DNA from: Ampullaceana balthica
Taxonomy: Eukaryota; Mollusca; Gastropoda; Lymnaeidae
Reading direction: 5' to 3'
NCBI GenBank assembly: GCA_944989445.1
Contig: CALYLW010000011.1
Location: forward strand, 2,633,501 to 2,697,500
DNA length: 64,000 bases
The position numbers and the translations under genes are program-made. Position 1 is the stretch's first letter. Each line of letters opens with the position of its first letter. Shown here piece by piece: positions 43,749 to 55,029 of the stretch. The notes under the pieces were generated by a model. The model saw only the letters and a program-made list of their open reading frames with translations. It ran no database searches and was not told the origin of the DNA.

Positions 43749-44816
43749 TGTCTTTCAAATGTAAAGACTTTCAGATAAATTGAAGGAACTAAATTGTATA
43801 GAAAGAAACTAGAGTTAGACAAAAATGAAAGTTTAATGTTCGATTATTATAGTAACTTTAATAGAACATTAAATTATGTTTTAAAAACAAGTTTTATAAG
43901 TGAAGACAATTCTGTAAACTATTACTGCCCGTTGCAATGAACATTTTGTAGCTACTCTTTAATTTTCATTTATTTATGTGACTGGTTATCCAATCATCTT
44001 TTAATAACTATTCACAGCGAGCTACTTGCTTTAATGTATTCCATAAACTGAACTATTTTACATTCGAGTTATAAATACTCTTGCCTCAATATAGTTTAAA
44101 ATAATAAGATGATGTATAAATACATTGGATACTTACACTCTATAATGATGATGCTGCAGTCTTACTAGCTGCGCTCCTCATTTCACATTTCACACTAAAT
44201 AAGATCTCGAAGATTATTTATTATGAAATCCTTGATTGTTCTATAAATTACTTGGCCAAAGGGCTAGAAGTAAGCCCCGAATTTTGAATGGCCAATGTTT
44301 TACACGCATCAACAGGCCTGCGTATCCTAGTTACAGTCTCCGTTATTAGTAATTACAATTAGTGATTCTTCCAGCAATCCATTACCTATAGTATATATAT
44401 ATACAATAATCCTTTCCTAAAATACAACATTTTCTATCGTTTACTTTATCCGATATTTTCCTTAGATTTGAATAGCTTTGACCTGTATTCCACATCCTTG
44501 CATCCGATTTCGTTAAGTATTTTTTAACCTTGGCCAACGAATAACATCAACACCCATTAGTCACGCTGCCCGAGCCACTAATGCAGTGTTTTCCAGTATT
44601 CATTATTGCCTGATAGACACCAATTGTTTGTCGTGTCGATGATTAAAGTACGTCAATGTGTGAGTCAGATACAGGACAGACATAAAAGGATTCTCCACCT
44701 TAAACAATTAAATAAAGCCCCTACTGATTCTTTTTTCCTCTTCTATAAGAGTATATATGTATTCTAGAGGCCAGACCCACCTTATCAATTACAGCCAAGC
44801 ACACCACGCACTAGGG
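43749..44816. other. 5' flank of GPCR 1
   Basis: AT-rich region upstream of the receptor ATG, presumably containing its promoter. No specific element is recognisable. Confidence 0.4.
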
Positions 44817-45715
44817 CAGGGGTCGGGAAAACTTTTGTCTGAGAGAGCCATAAACACCACATATTTTGAAAAGTAATTATGTGAGTGCCATACATTGTTT
44901 TTTCTCCCGCGTAACGCACCGGAACTGCGTTCCGGCTCTCACATAGTAATTTTTATCACTGCCTGGAATGTTTTTCAGGTTGCGTTCTGGTACCTTATTC
45001 ATGCCTTTTTTTTTAATAGAAAAAAGCACAGTTTAAAACTAAAATTCAAGTAAATGTGTGCATCTTGTGTAATTTCAAAACTAAAAGTACAATAATTATT
45101 TCTCTGAATTCTTTTTAATAACATTGTTTTGATGTAGCTAATCAATAATGAGTATTTCTTACCATTAATGCGAGCGACCTATGGTGCTGCATGGCTTTGC
45201 TGATGGCTTTGTAGTCTGATTAATACGTGGTGAGGTTAAGCTTCATGCAGGCGTTGAGACTTCAATCCGTTAAACGTGATCGCTGGTTGGTCTTAATGTT
45301 CTTTAAATGTGATAACGACTGATCGCATGCATAAGTAGAGCCAAACATTGTCAGTACAGCAATACTCACACGCTACAGTGTGTGGTATGTGAAGGGAAGC
45401 GCGTTCTAAGTTTTGACAATCAGCTGGTCTGCGTGTTGAATTTTTTTCATTTCTGCCCACTTGTGTTAGCTCGCCAACTCTACTTGCTATCTTGCAAGTC
45501 TTTCCAAGTCTTTAATCAGTGACTTGAACTTACCCACATGTCACAGGCCTTCAGGTCAGCAGCTTGGAGCTCAAAATCTCAGACGGAGACACCGGGGATG
45601 CAACTCAGGTCAGTGCTGTCCACTGCACACTCGTGTGGATGGGTGAAGAACTGAAAGAGACGGGTGTGCTCGCGAAATTCTCCAAAGCGCACTTAAAATG
45701 ACTGCAGTGGATTAG
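44817..45715 (-). pseudogene. GTF2IRD2/Charlie8-like hAT copy, C-terminal half
   Basis: One terminus (CAGGGGTCGGGAAAACTTTT at 44817) matches the element at 27854. Minus-strand translation gives FELQAADLKACDMWVS near 45560. Near 45300 it gives a hAT dimerisation block (FGSTYACDQSLSHLKNIKTN, then NQRSRLTD). Stops are frequent. The other terminus is missing; a LINE fragment begins at about 45715. This copy keeps the half that the 27.9-kb copy lost. Confidence 0.78.
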
Positions 45716-46007
45716 ACGTCTAGCCCGCTAGCTGATAATATTAAGATGCAGAGCAAGGTCACTTGATGTGGACGTATCTTTAAATTCTCCTAATTTTCAA
45801 AGTTTAGTAAATGACCGATCTACGTGGCGCACAGTTGTTAATGAGGGCGTCATAATAGCTGAGGAGCGAAGGATGGAGGAGGCTACAGACAGAAGAGCTA
45901 GGAGAAATGCCAAAACATTGGGAAGCACAGAACTCGTGTGCAAAAGCTGCAATAAAAAATCTGGACGGCGCACTGCACCCATTCTGCTATATTTTATATC
46001 CCTGTAA
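45715..46007 (+). pseudogene. LINE C-terminal fragment
   Basis: The frame reads RSLDVDVSLNSP, then W-R-T-V-V-N-E-G-V, A-E-E-R-R and a VCKSCNKKSGRRTAP knuckle-like end. This is the pattern seen at the C-terminus of many non-LTR retrotransposon polyproteins. It is short and truncated. Confidence 0.6.
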
Positions 46008-47940
46008 GTCTAGCTTGTACGCCATGAAAAAATACACGCATGTAGCTGGCGTTATCATATGATTACACCTTGACTTATCAATATTTTTACTATGACGTCA
46101 AGAGTACTCAGCAGACGATTGAAAAAAATGTGTATCGTGCTGTTTATTTGGAATAAATTGAAGAAAAAAAAACGCTTAACTACAGTTCCATTTTTGAGGA
46201 CGAAGCAAACAATGATTAAAAAATGATTGAGATGACGAATCATAATGTGAGGCGTTGAATCGATAATTATTATATAATATTTATAATTTTGTTTTATATT
46301 TCAGGCATCATCTGTATTAATACTTTTGATCGCAATCATTAGACATTTAATCAATTAATGACATGCAGAGTTAAATAGATGTAATACACTTTCCTTATAT
46401 TGCGGGGTTGTCTTATCTACTAATTTATTCCTTTATTTAAAAAAATCAAATTAAGCAAGTTTCAATTTATAGGACAGTTATGTAAATGTCTGTCTCCAAA
46501 AAAGCTAACAATTTTTTTAACAAGAAATCCGATCACGCAACTATTTTCTTCAGGACGTAAGTCAATTTGAGTTTTATTTTCCTAATTTTTTTCCTCTCCT
46601 GCAGTTTGTAAGCATTTCAAGTTGTCTGTTGTCGTTCCAATGTTCTTCACAAAACAATAAGTTCCTTCAATAATAATATAGGTTAGGGGCAATTAACACG
46701 TCGCAAAAAATATAAATATACCTTTTATATGACGATTATTAAAACAATAATGAAACAATTACAGGAGTGCCTACAAAATAGAATGCATACACGATGCCTG
46801 CGAAGACCTTAACATGGCTCTGCCAGAGCCTCATTCATTTTAAGTCAGTATCCATGCATAATGTCACTCAATGCATGATTGATAGTGATTTCTATTCAAC
46901 CAATTTAGTAATATTTATAGCTATATATACTTTCTATGTGTAATGTTTGTATTATGAGAACACGCGAGAGTGTTCCTGAGAAATTCTACTCTATATAAAA
47001 CAAAAACGCGAAGCTAACATTTTAATCTTCTATTATCCAATGATGAGCCTAGAGCAGAATTTACAAAAGAAAATAAAGAAGGTGGATTGTGGTAAAGGTG
47101 TCCACGACTGTAACTCCATGGAAGCAGTCTCTACTCAAATCTCTGTTATTTTGAATCATTATATCGTGTTTTACCTCAAACAACATTATATGAAGGCATT
47201 TTGTGTTAAAGAGAAGATTACTCCTATCAAGGGAAAAGTAAATGTTTAATTTTGGAGCGTGCACCGGACTAGGGACGCTAATGTGTTTCCACGGCAACTA
47301 AACAACCGACTTGTTTTGAAAACGAAAAAAAATAATTGTAACATGAAATAAACAAGCCTTCGTTACAGCTGATGTGATAGGGTGGAGGGGTGGGGTGGTG
47401 GAAGGGCGAAGCCTGTTACACTTTGAAAGGGTTATGAGATTAATATTGTTTAAAGGTTTTCTTCCACTCACCACTTTTAATACTATAATTATGTTTGCCA
47501 ATGAAATGTATACATTTCTTTTCTTTTTTTTAAAAAAAGGGCAGCTCTCTTAAGGACGGCAAATCTCTTGGTGAGCGATATATTTTTCAAGGACTTAGTG
47601 AACATAATTTTGCTGGGCGCTGCTAACTCAACCATTCTACCTAGACATTAAAAATCACATAATCCACTTTTTCCTTGCAGATACTGTGATGTCCATTCCA
47701 CCAGGAACCATGTCATTAACCCGATTAAGAAAAAAGGGTTTGACTAAATTCTGTTTCACTACCGTCGGCGATTCACTCAGTAGTCAACATTAACCTTCCT
47801 GGTCCCACGTTGCTAAGAAACTAATCAATGCTAATTAACAAACTTGTCATTTTATGAAAGAAAGTGTGAGTTCAGTATTGAACAGATCTACAACAACTGG
47901 GCATCCAATATTGGAGAAGAAAGGCGTTGATAAGGACTGA
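46008..47940. other. Gene-free intergenic region
   Basis: AT-rich with short chance frames only. No repeat structure was recognised. Confidence 0.5.
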
Positions 47941-49084
47941 GTGGAAGGAGGCCGTGAAGCAGGCCCAAGCCCTACATGGGCTGTAGTGGAAGGAGGTCGT
48001 GAGGCAGGCCCAAGCCCTACATGGGCTGTAGTGGAAGGAGGTCGGGAAGCAGGCCCAAGCCCTACATGGGCTGTAGTGGAAGGAGGTCGTGAGGCAGGCC
48101 CAAGTCCTACATGGGCTGTAGTGGAAGGAAGTCGTGAGGCAGGCCCAAGCCCTACATGGGCTGTAGTGGAAGGAGGTGGTGAGGCAGGCCCAAGCCCTAC
48201 ATGGGCTGTAGTGGAAGGAGGTCGTGATGCAGGCCCAAGTCCTACATGGGCTGTAGTGGAAGGAGGTCGTGAGGCAGGCCCAAGTCCTACATGGGCTGTA
48301 GTGGAAGGAGGTCGTGAGGCAGGCCCAAGTCCTACATGGGCTGTAGTGGAAGGAGGTCGTGAGGCAGGCCCAAGCCCTACATGGGCTGTAGTGGAAGGAG
48401 GTCGTGAGGCAGGCCCAAGCCCTACATGGGCTGTAGTGGAAGGAGGTCGTGAGGCAGGCCCAAGCCCTACAAGGGCTGTAGTGGAAGGAGGTTGTGAGGC
48501 AGGCCCAAGTCCATACATGGGCTGTAGTGGAAGGAGGTCGTGAGGCAGGCTCAAGCTCTACATGGGCTGTAGTGGAAGGATGTTGTGAGGCAGGCCCAAG
48601 CCCTACATGGGCTGTAATGGAAGGAGGTTGTGAGACAGGCCCAAGTCCTACATGGGCTGTAGTGGAAGGAGGTCGTGAGGCAGGCCCAAGTCCTACATGG
48701 GCTGTAGTGGAAGAAGGTCGTGAGGCAGGCCCAAGTCCTACATGGGCTGTAGTGGAAGGCATGGGCGTAGGGAAGGGGGGGCAAGGGGGGAATTTGCCCC
48801 CCCCTACATTTGAGAAAAAAATAATTTATTTATTAAATGCATTAATAAATGTTGTCTTTTAACTATTACAGCCCTAATTTGTAAGTCTTATTAATTTCTA
48901 AGGCTTTTTTCAACCCTTATTTTATACTGAACTTGAATTTAATTGAAAATTGTACCTGTATTGCATTGCCAGTTAAAATTAAAAAAAAGTGGGATTTTTT
49001 TGCCCCCCCCCTGGAAAAATTCCTAGCGACGCCCATGAGTGGAAGGAGGTCGTGAGGCAGGCCCAAGTACTACATGGGCTGTAG
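47941..49084 (+). repeat. 45-bp minisatellite, about 19 copies, split by a MITE
   Basis: The unit begins GTGGAAGGAGGTCGTGAGGC and ends CCTACATGGGCTGTA. It runs from 47941 to 48759 and resumes for one copy at 49039-49084 after the MITE. Because 45 is divisible by three, frames are open on both strands (VEGGREAGPSPTWAV on plus), which is periodicity rather than evidence of a gene. One unit near 48512 has an extra base that breaks the phase. Confidence 0.95.
48760..49038. mobile_element. 279-bp hAT-type MITE inserted in the minisatellite
   Basis: The ends are CATGGGCGTAGGG and the complement of CGACGCCCATGA, with adjacent G-run and C-run. GTGGAAGG is directly repeated at 48752-48759 and 49039-49046. 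That sequence is the start of the minisatellite unit, so the 8-bp match is also expected by chance from the array periodicity, but the insertion itself is clear. Confidence 0.8.
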
Positions 49085-50078
49085 CGCCACAGAGATGGAC
49101 ATTTTCTGTCCTTAAGACATGAAAAAATAATTTAACCAAGGTAATTTTTCACGGCGTTAATTTGCCGGATGGGATTGGTATGAATGAAGTTCATAAAAGA
49201 TCAAGAAATTAGAGCACTATACTTACACATTATTTATTAAATTTCAAGGCAGGAAATAAAAGTTGCTACAGTTGTAATATCTTTAGCCATACAGATTCCT
49301 CGGTGGTTGGCGGAGAGCCAATTCCCAAATATATACAGTAAATGTTATGTTCAATCTCAATAACTACCAGGCAGTAAGCAGAATCATTAAAAACAGAAAT
49401 TAAGAATTACTAACGTACATCTAAAAATAATTAATATTTTTTTCGAAACAGCGACATTACTATTCCCATAACAGAATTTGAAAATACATATCAGTTAACA
49501 TTTATTGATCTTTTCCAAAAATGTTAAACTTCTTGTGACGCGTGCAACTGTTAACAGTTCTTAAACACCTTATATAACTGGGCCTGGTATAACTTGATGA
49601 AATTTTAAGAATTGCATGTATATTTACGTCATTAGTCAGAGACATATGTTTATAATAGGTTTATTAACTTATAAGAATGAAAATCCCCGTTCACAGTATA
49701 CACATACCGCCCTCCTAAATAAAAACAAGAGCTCACTTTTTATAGACATCATTATATCCATAATAACGAGTTACCTTGAGTAAGTGATGCCCGAAACTTG
49801 TTGTCTTCGAACTAACAGTGACTATTTTTTTCTGGGCATAACTTCTCTTTGAGTAACAATTTAGTCCCTAATTTTTGTAAACGTATAGAGAAGTTGATAA
49901 ATGTTTACACACAATTTTATCAAATGATTTAAGGACATTATTATTATAAATATGTTACTATACACACAGTGCTCATAACAATAAACAACATATAATCATA
50001 TATTAAATATTAATGTTTATGTCATGTCCATGATCACAAACTATTGATTGAAAAACAAAAATAGTTACAAAATATGAG
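49085..50078. other. Gene-free AT-rich spacer
   Basis: No gene or repeat was seen. It ends with ATGAG (50074-50078), the left target duplication of the LTR element. Confidence 0.5.
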
Positions 50079-50626
50079 TGTTAAGTCTCTATGTTTAGGT
50101 GGATTGTACCTTGCTCTCCGCTACACACAACATACACAAGAGATGACACAAGTCTGTGTAACGATGCAATGTTTATTCTACTATAAACAACTGTACAACT
50201 GGCTGTCTTGCCTTGACATAAAATACATCTATATATAACGGCTGTATGCTCAAGCATGCCCTCGGTCCGACCCGGCCGCTTCTGGGCGACGTTAAACTCA
50301 ACTCTGTTTTACTGCAACCCTGCAGCTCCCCGGTCTATCCTGACCGGTCTGACCGCACAACACTGTGCGAACTACACAGCTTTCTGCCACCCCGCACTCG
50401 TCTCGACTACCCTCTTATATACCCCCCAACTGGTCTCAACTGACCCTGGCGTGTCCTCTGGTCATGTCCCTGACATATCCCGTGTGACCAGAAGTTCACT
50501 CAGACATCACTAGACATTATTCACGTGATAGGAGTTCATACCCGTCAACAACGCCTTGACCCGACTCCAACACTGGCTCACAACAATCTCACCACAATCA
50601 TTCGCAGTGATTCTCATACCCTGACA
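50079..50626 (-). repeat. 3' LTR (548 bp)
   Basis: Read on the minus strand it runs TGTCAGGG...TTAACA. A TATA-like TTATATATAGATG lies near 50237-50225, with an AATAAA signal about 60 bases further on, near 50172. Confidence 0.95.
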
Positions 50627-50641
50627 TATCCCCCCTCTTCC
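50627..50641 (-). other. Polypurine tract
   Basis: GGAAGAGGGGGGATA on the minus strand directly abuts the 3' LTR, where plus-strand DNA synthesis is primed in LTR elements. Confidence 0.8.
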
Positions 50642-51722
50642 GTTAGATTCTACTTACGGGTAGAATCTCACAATACAACAAAGTCAGGGCATGGAATCAC
50701 TGCACATTACAATTACAATAATATAATACATAATGAAATAATATCTTTCAAAATAATTTTATACACAACATTGCATGAAAAAAAAACACTAGTACATACA
50801 ACACAGAGCATAAATCCACTTGGTCGTACCTTTATACGACTTCACTAACCCGCAACTCGTACGTTATCATTATCCAACAATTGACCATTTTTACGCTAGA
50901 TCGTTTTATATTTACCAACTGACTCTACTGGTTCCTCATATATATGCCTTAAGATATTTATTCCAGGATTAGCTCCAGCATGAGATAATGTTATAGGGAT
51001 AACTACTTATCCAAACTATAGACATTTCAGCCTGATTGTATTTAACCCATTACAATCAATTATATAACAATCATGTGCATATAGTAGTCATAATCAACCT
51101 AATTCATCATAATACTCATAATCATGAACAAAATCATTATCATCATCTCATAATTTCATAAATATATATATATATATATAAATAATTACATCTCCTTATA
51201 ATGAAATTTTGCCCGAGGTCACCCGGAGCCAAAAATTATAATAAAAAACATCAGCACGAAAGTACAACCATCTCATATTTATTTACAACCATCCTTAAGT
51301 ACTAACTAACATAAGTACATAATCGCTATGAAACCTTACAATCATGTTCATATAATAATAATACTGGCCCGAGGTGACTCAGACCTCAATTTCTACCCAA
51401 ATTAGTCCCCATGACCAGCAACTCTACTTGTTTTTCGACCTTCGTGACTCGGCCGAATCATAAACCTGTCCTGCGAGTCCTTGTCGGTCATGGTTTGATT
51501 TCTGCTCAGTAATTATGATTGCCATTACCATATCTGTCATGATCCTATGATGTTATATCGTAGTTTGTCTGTGTCCACAACCATCTACCCGGCCGCCCTT
51601 GTCACAACTTTTAAATTTTTCTTGACCTCTCAATTTCCACTATGTCTCCCCTCTATCCCCTGGTCGCCGTAACTCGACCGAATTTTGATGTAAATATCTA
51701 ACCAATCAGCTGCCATATCTGC
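50642..51722. other. Non-coding stretch between pol and 3' LTR
   Basis: About 1.1 kb with no open frame of note, and no env-like ORF. Confidence 0.6.
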
Positions 51723-54700
51723 TTATTGCCGAGATAAAAAATCTGCAATAATGTTATCTTCACCTTTAATGTATTCCACGTTGAAATCGTATTCCTGTAA
51801 CATCAAAGACCACCTGGAAACTCTTGAATTTTCAAATTTAGTCGTGTTCAAATATTTTAACGCTTGGTGGTCACACTGGAGCGTAAATCTTGCCCCCATT
51901 AAATAGTAGGATAATTTCTGAATTCCCCATATTATTGCCAAGCATTCCCTCTCTATTGTTGAGTATCTAGTTTCCCTGTCAACCAGTTTACGACTAATAT
52001 ATTTAACCGGGTGGAGCATATTGTCTCTCTTCTGCATCAAACATGCCCCCAATCCCTTCGTTGACGCATCTGTACGAACTATAAAAGGTTCCTTAATGTC
52101 GGGCAGAACCAAAATGGGGTTATTTGTTAAATAGTTTTGGATTGTATCCAATGCTTGTTGGCATTCCTTAGTCCAACATATATTATTAGGTTTACCTTTC
52201 TTTGTAAGGTCCGTCAATGGGGCTGTTATCGTTGAAAAATTAGGTATAAATTTATTGTAATACGCTATTAGGCCAACTAGTCCCCTTACTTGTCTCTTAT
52301 TTTTGGGTCGTTCTATTTCCAACACTTTGTTTATATTGTTCATGTCTGGTTTTAAGATGCCTGCTCCAATTCTATGTCCCAGAAATTCGATTGATTCTTT
52401 ACCTATTTCTAACTTAGATGGTTTAATGGTGAACCCTGCCTTTTTCAAAATCTCTAAAACCTCTCGAGTAACTCGTATATGTGACTCCCAGTCGTCTGTG
52501 TATACACAGATATCGTCAAAATAAGTAACTACCTCTTTTACTCCTTTGAATAATTTCTTAACAATTTTATTGAACGTTGCCGGTGCGGTTGCCAATCCGA
52601 ATGGCATAAAGTTATATTGATATGCCCCGTCTGGGCCTTGAAAAGCTGTGTATTCTTTGCTTTTCTCCTCAAGAGGTATTTGCCAATATCCCTTTGTTAA
52701 GTCTAGTTTCGTAAAGTATTTGGCTTTATTCATGTGTTCTAGAAGTTTATCCTGGTTAGGTATAACTTCTGCTACTTTTTTTGTAATTGCGTTCAATTTT
52801 CTATAATCCACGCAAGTCCGAATCGATCCATCTTTTTTCTTAATTAAAACTAAGGGAGAGCAATATGGTGACTGTGATTCCTCGATTATACCTAGTTCTA
52901 ACATCATACTAATCTCTTCTTTTAGACTTTGAATCATATGTATAGGTATTGCATAAGGTTTTACGTTAATGGGCTTAGAGTCTAATAATTCTATTTTGTG
53001 CGTACCCGCCGATGTTTTCCCTGGGATATCTGAAATGATTTCTTTGTACTCTTGCACCATATCGTCAACTTGTCTTTTCTGTTTCTCCGTTAGTTCCTTA
53101 TTAATGTCAATGCCTGAATTAACCTTGACGTTGATTAACGGAATTTGCTTAATGTCTTCACTATTTACATCTTCCTCTTCTTCTTCGGCTATCACTGTGG
53201 CACTGGCACCATTAATTGTCTTTTCATTTTTCTCTGCTGCCGATAAGTTCGCATCTGTGTTATCCATGTTATTTTCGACAAATTTTGTTAATCTGTTGAG
53301 GTGATAAACTATACGCTTATGTCCCTTCGCAATCTCTACATTAAATTTCGATAATTTTCTCGTGACGGTGAATGGACCTTCTGAATACAGAGCGAGTTTA
53401 TTTCCTTTTTTAGGTTTCAACACGAGCACTTTGTCACCAATTTGTATATCTTTCTCTCTAGCCCTTTGATCATAATATTGTTTATATTTATTTGCCTTTC
53501 CTTTCGTGATTGCCTCTGTTTTATATAACCCTGATTTTATTCTGTTTTTGAGGTCTATTATATATTCATATGTTGTTTTACCTTCCTCTGTCGTATTTTC
53601 ATTTGTTAGTATTTTCCTTAAAATTGACATTGGTCCTCTCACTTTCCGCCCGAAGAGGAGTTCATAAGGAGACATTGCCGTTGTCTCGTTCGGAACTTCC
53701 CGATATGCAAACAAAATTGCCGGCAAAAATCTATCCCAATTGTTGGGTTCCTCATCTGCCACTTTTCTTAACATGCTTTTTAAGGTGCCATTTAATCTTT
53801 CCACCATCCCGTTAGACTGTGGGTGGTAAATAGAAGAGTGACTGGATTTTATGTTAAACAATTCACACACCTGTTTGTACATATCGGAGGAGAACTGGGG
53901 CCCGTTATCTGACAAGATCTCTTCCGGGAATCCCATTCTAGAGAATATTGTTAATAGGGCCTCATAAACGTCTTGTGTTGTTATATTTTTTAGTGCAATA
54001 GCTTCAGGCCAACGAGTAGCCATATCTACCAACGTAAGGATATATCTATTCTTATTATCACTTAATTGTAATGGCCCTACGATATCAATAGCAACCTTCT
54101 GAAATGGTGTTCCGATCACTTCCATTTGACCTAACTCTATGGGTTTTATGCTCCCCGGTGGACGTGCTTTTTGGCAAATAGGGCAAGACTTAATGAATTC
54201 CTTGATATCTATGCTCATACGTGGCCAGAAATACTGAGAAAAAATTCTGTATTTGGTTCTTCTGACTGACATGTGTCCGGCTAATGCTGTTGTATGAGCC
54301 GTTTCTAAGACTAATCGTCGGTATGGTTTCGGAATCACCAATTTTTTTTCAACACTGTTATCTATTTTAGAAATAAATAACCTGTATAGTATATTATTGT
54401 TTATTTCAAACGTTATTATTCCTTGTTTGGTGTTTTCCACCCTCTGACTTTTAGCTTTTTGCCATAGTTTATTTAATCCACCATCCTTTGCCTGCTCCTC
54501 AGCTAAATTGATGTGTTCAAATATTTTTGGAATTGTACTAATCACAGTTTTCATTTGTGGTCCTCCCCCTTTATCTCGTTTATTCTGGGCCCTGGTAACT
54601 ACGTTACCGTGATGGAATGGTGTGTCCTCGTCTGATCTAACATTTCCTAAAATCACATCTGTTACCGGATCTTCAAAAAGGGCGGACAAAAATCTACCGC

Positions 54701-54929
54701 AGAGGTAAGGGGTTTTAATGTCTACTATAGCAGTTTCAAACGTTTTTATTGTCCCATCGATAAGTTTAACTGTAAAGGTCTGATCAGTCATGTATTTTTT
54801 TGGTATTAAACTCTTTCTGCACCCTACGATTGTACAGCCGGTGTCTCTAAGAAGAGAAGCTTCCTTCCCTAACAACAAGCATTTTTCGACATTTAACCTA
54901 CCCGTGGACTTTCTAAAAATATCGCTCAT
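51723..54929 (-). CDS. pol: Pol polyprotein: protease - integrase - reverse transcriptase - RNase H
   Basis: 1,068 residues, uninterrupted. Approximate positions: protease D-T-G at 29-31; integrase zinc site H213, H220, C250, C253; catalytic D283, D342, E378 (35 residues between the last two); GPF module near 519. RT has KLDLTKGYW at 742 and YFDD at 804; RNase H has RTDAS near 953, an E near 995, DHQAL near 1021 and ADFLS at the end. Integrase upstream of RT is the reverse of normal Ty3/gypsy. All catalytic residues are present. An in-frame ATG 15 bases upstream (54944) is an alternative start. There is no chromodomain. The protein lacks a long linker between PR and IN. Confidence 0.95.
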   Translation of the reverse strand: MSDIFRKSTGRLNVEKCLLLGKEASLLRDTGCTIVGCRKSLIPKKYMTDQTFTVKLIDGTIKTFETAIVDIKTPYLCGRFLSALFEDPVTDVILGNVRSDEDTPFHHGNVVTRAQNKRDKGGGPQMKTVISTIPKIFEHINLAEEQAKDGGLNKLWQKAKSQRVENTKQGIITFEINNNILYRLFISKIDNSVEKKLVIPKPYRRLVLETAHTTALAGHMSVRRTKYRIFSQYFWPRMSIDIKEFIKSCPICQKARPPGSIKPIELGQMEVIGTPFQKVAIDIVGPLQLSDNKNRYILTLVDMATRWPEAIALKNITTQDVYEALLTIFSRMGFPEEILSDNGPQFSSDMYKQVCELFNIKSSHSSIYHPQSNGMVERLNGTLKSMLRKVADEEPNNWDRFLPAILFAYREVPNETTAMSPYELLFGRKVRGPMSILRKILTNENTTEEGKTTYEYIIDLKNRIKSGLYKTEAITKGKANKYKQYYDQRAREKDIQIGDKVLVLKPKKGNKLALYSEGPFTVTRKLSKFNVEIAKGHKRIVYHLNRLTKFVENNMDNTDANLSAAEKNEKTINGASATVIAEEEEEDVNSEDIKQIPLINVKVNSGIDINKELTEKQKRQVDDMVQEYKEIISDIPGKTSAGTHKIELLDSKPINVKPYAIPIHMIQSLKEEISMMLELGIIEESQSPYCSPLVLIKKKDGSIRTCVDYRKLNAITKKVAEVIPNQDKLLEHMNKAKYFTKLDLTKGYWQIPLEEKSKEYTAFQGPDGAYQYNFMPFGLATAPATFNKIVKKLFKGVKEVVTYFDDICVYTDDWESHIRVTREVLEILKKAGFTIKPSKLEIGKESIEFLGHRIGAGILKPDMNNINKVLEIERPKNKRQVRGLVGLIAYYNKFIPNFSTITAPLTDLTKKGKPNNICWTKECQQALDTIQNYLTNNPILVLPDIKEPFIVRTDASTKGLGACLMQKRDNMLHPVKYISRKLVDRETRYSTIERECLAIIWGIQKLSYYLMGARFTLQCDHQALKYLNTTKFENSRVSRWSLMLQEYDFNVEYIKGEDNIIADFLSRQ

Positions 54930-55029
54930 ACTTCCCCCCCCATTGTGTATTGCGAAACTGCCCCCTTTTTCTAGGTTTATACCCCTGCCACTGTATAGTA
55001 CGGCCCTGTTTGCAATCTTTGCTTAGTCA
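54930..55029 (-). promoter_or_regulatory. gag-pol junction: UGA-CUA stop context and G8 run
   Basis: gag ends in TGA followed directly by CTA (55029-55024), a context known to favour stop readthrough in several viruses and genes. The gag frame stays open after it into the start of pol, but pol is in the +1 frame. A run of eight G (54941-54934) lies just before the pol start. How Pol is made (readthrough plus slippage, re-initiation, or a 1-base mutation in the run) cannot be told from sequence. Confidence 0.5.

Noticed and set aside
47847..48862. Repeat-protein genes on both strands
   Set aside because: Open frames come from the 45-bp period and no start, splice or flanking domain supports a gene.
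50642..51722. Possible env gene in the LTR element
   Set aside because: No open frame, signal peptide or membrane segment; the region is non-coding.
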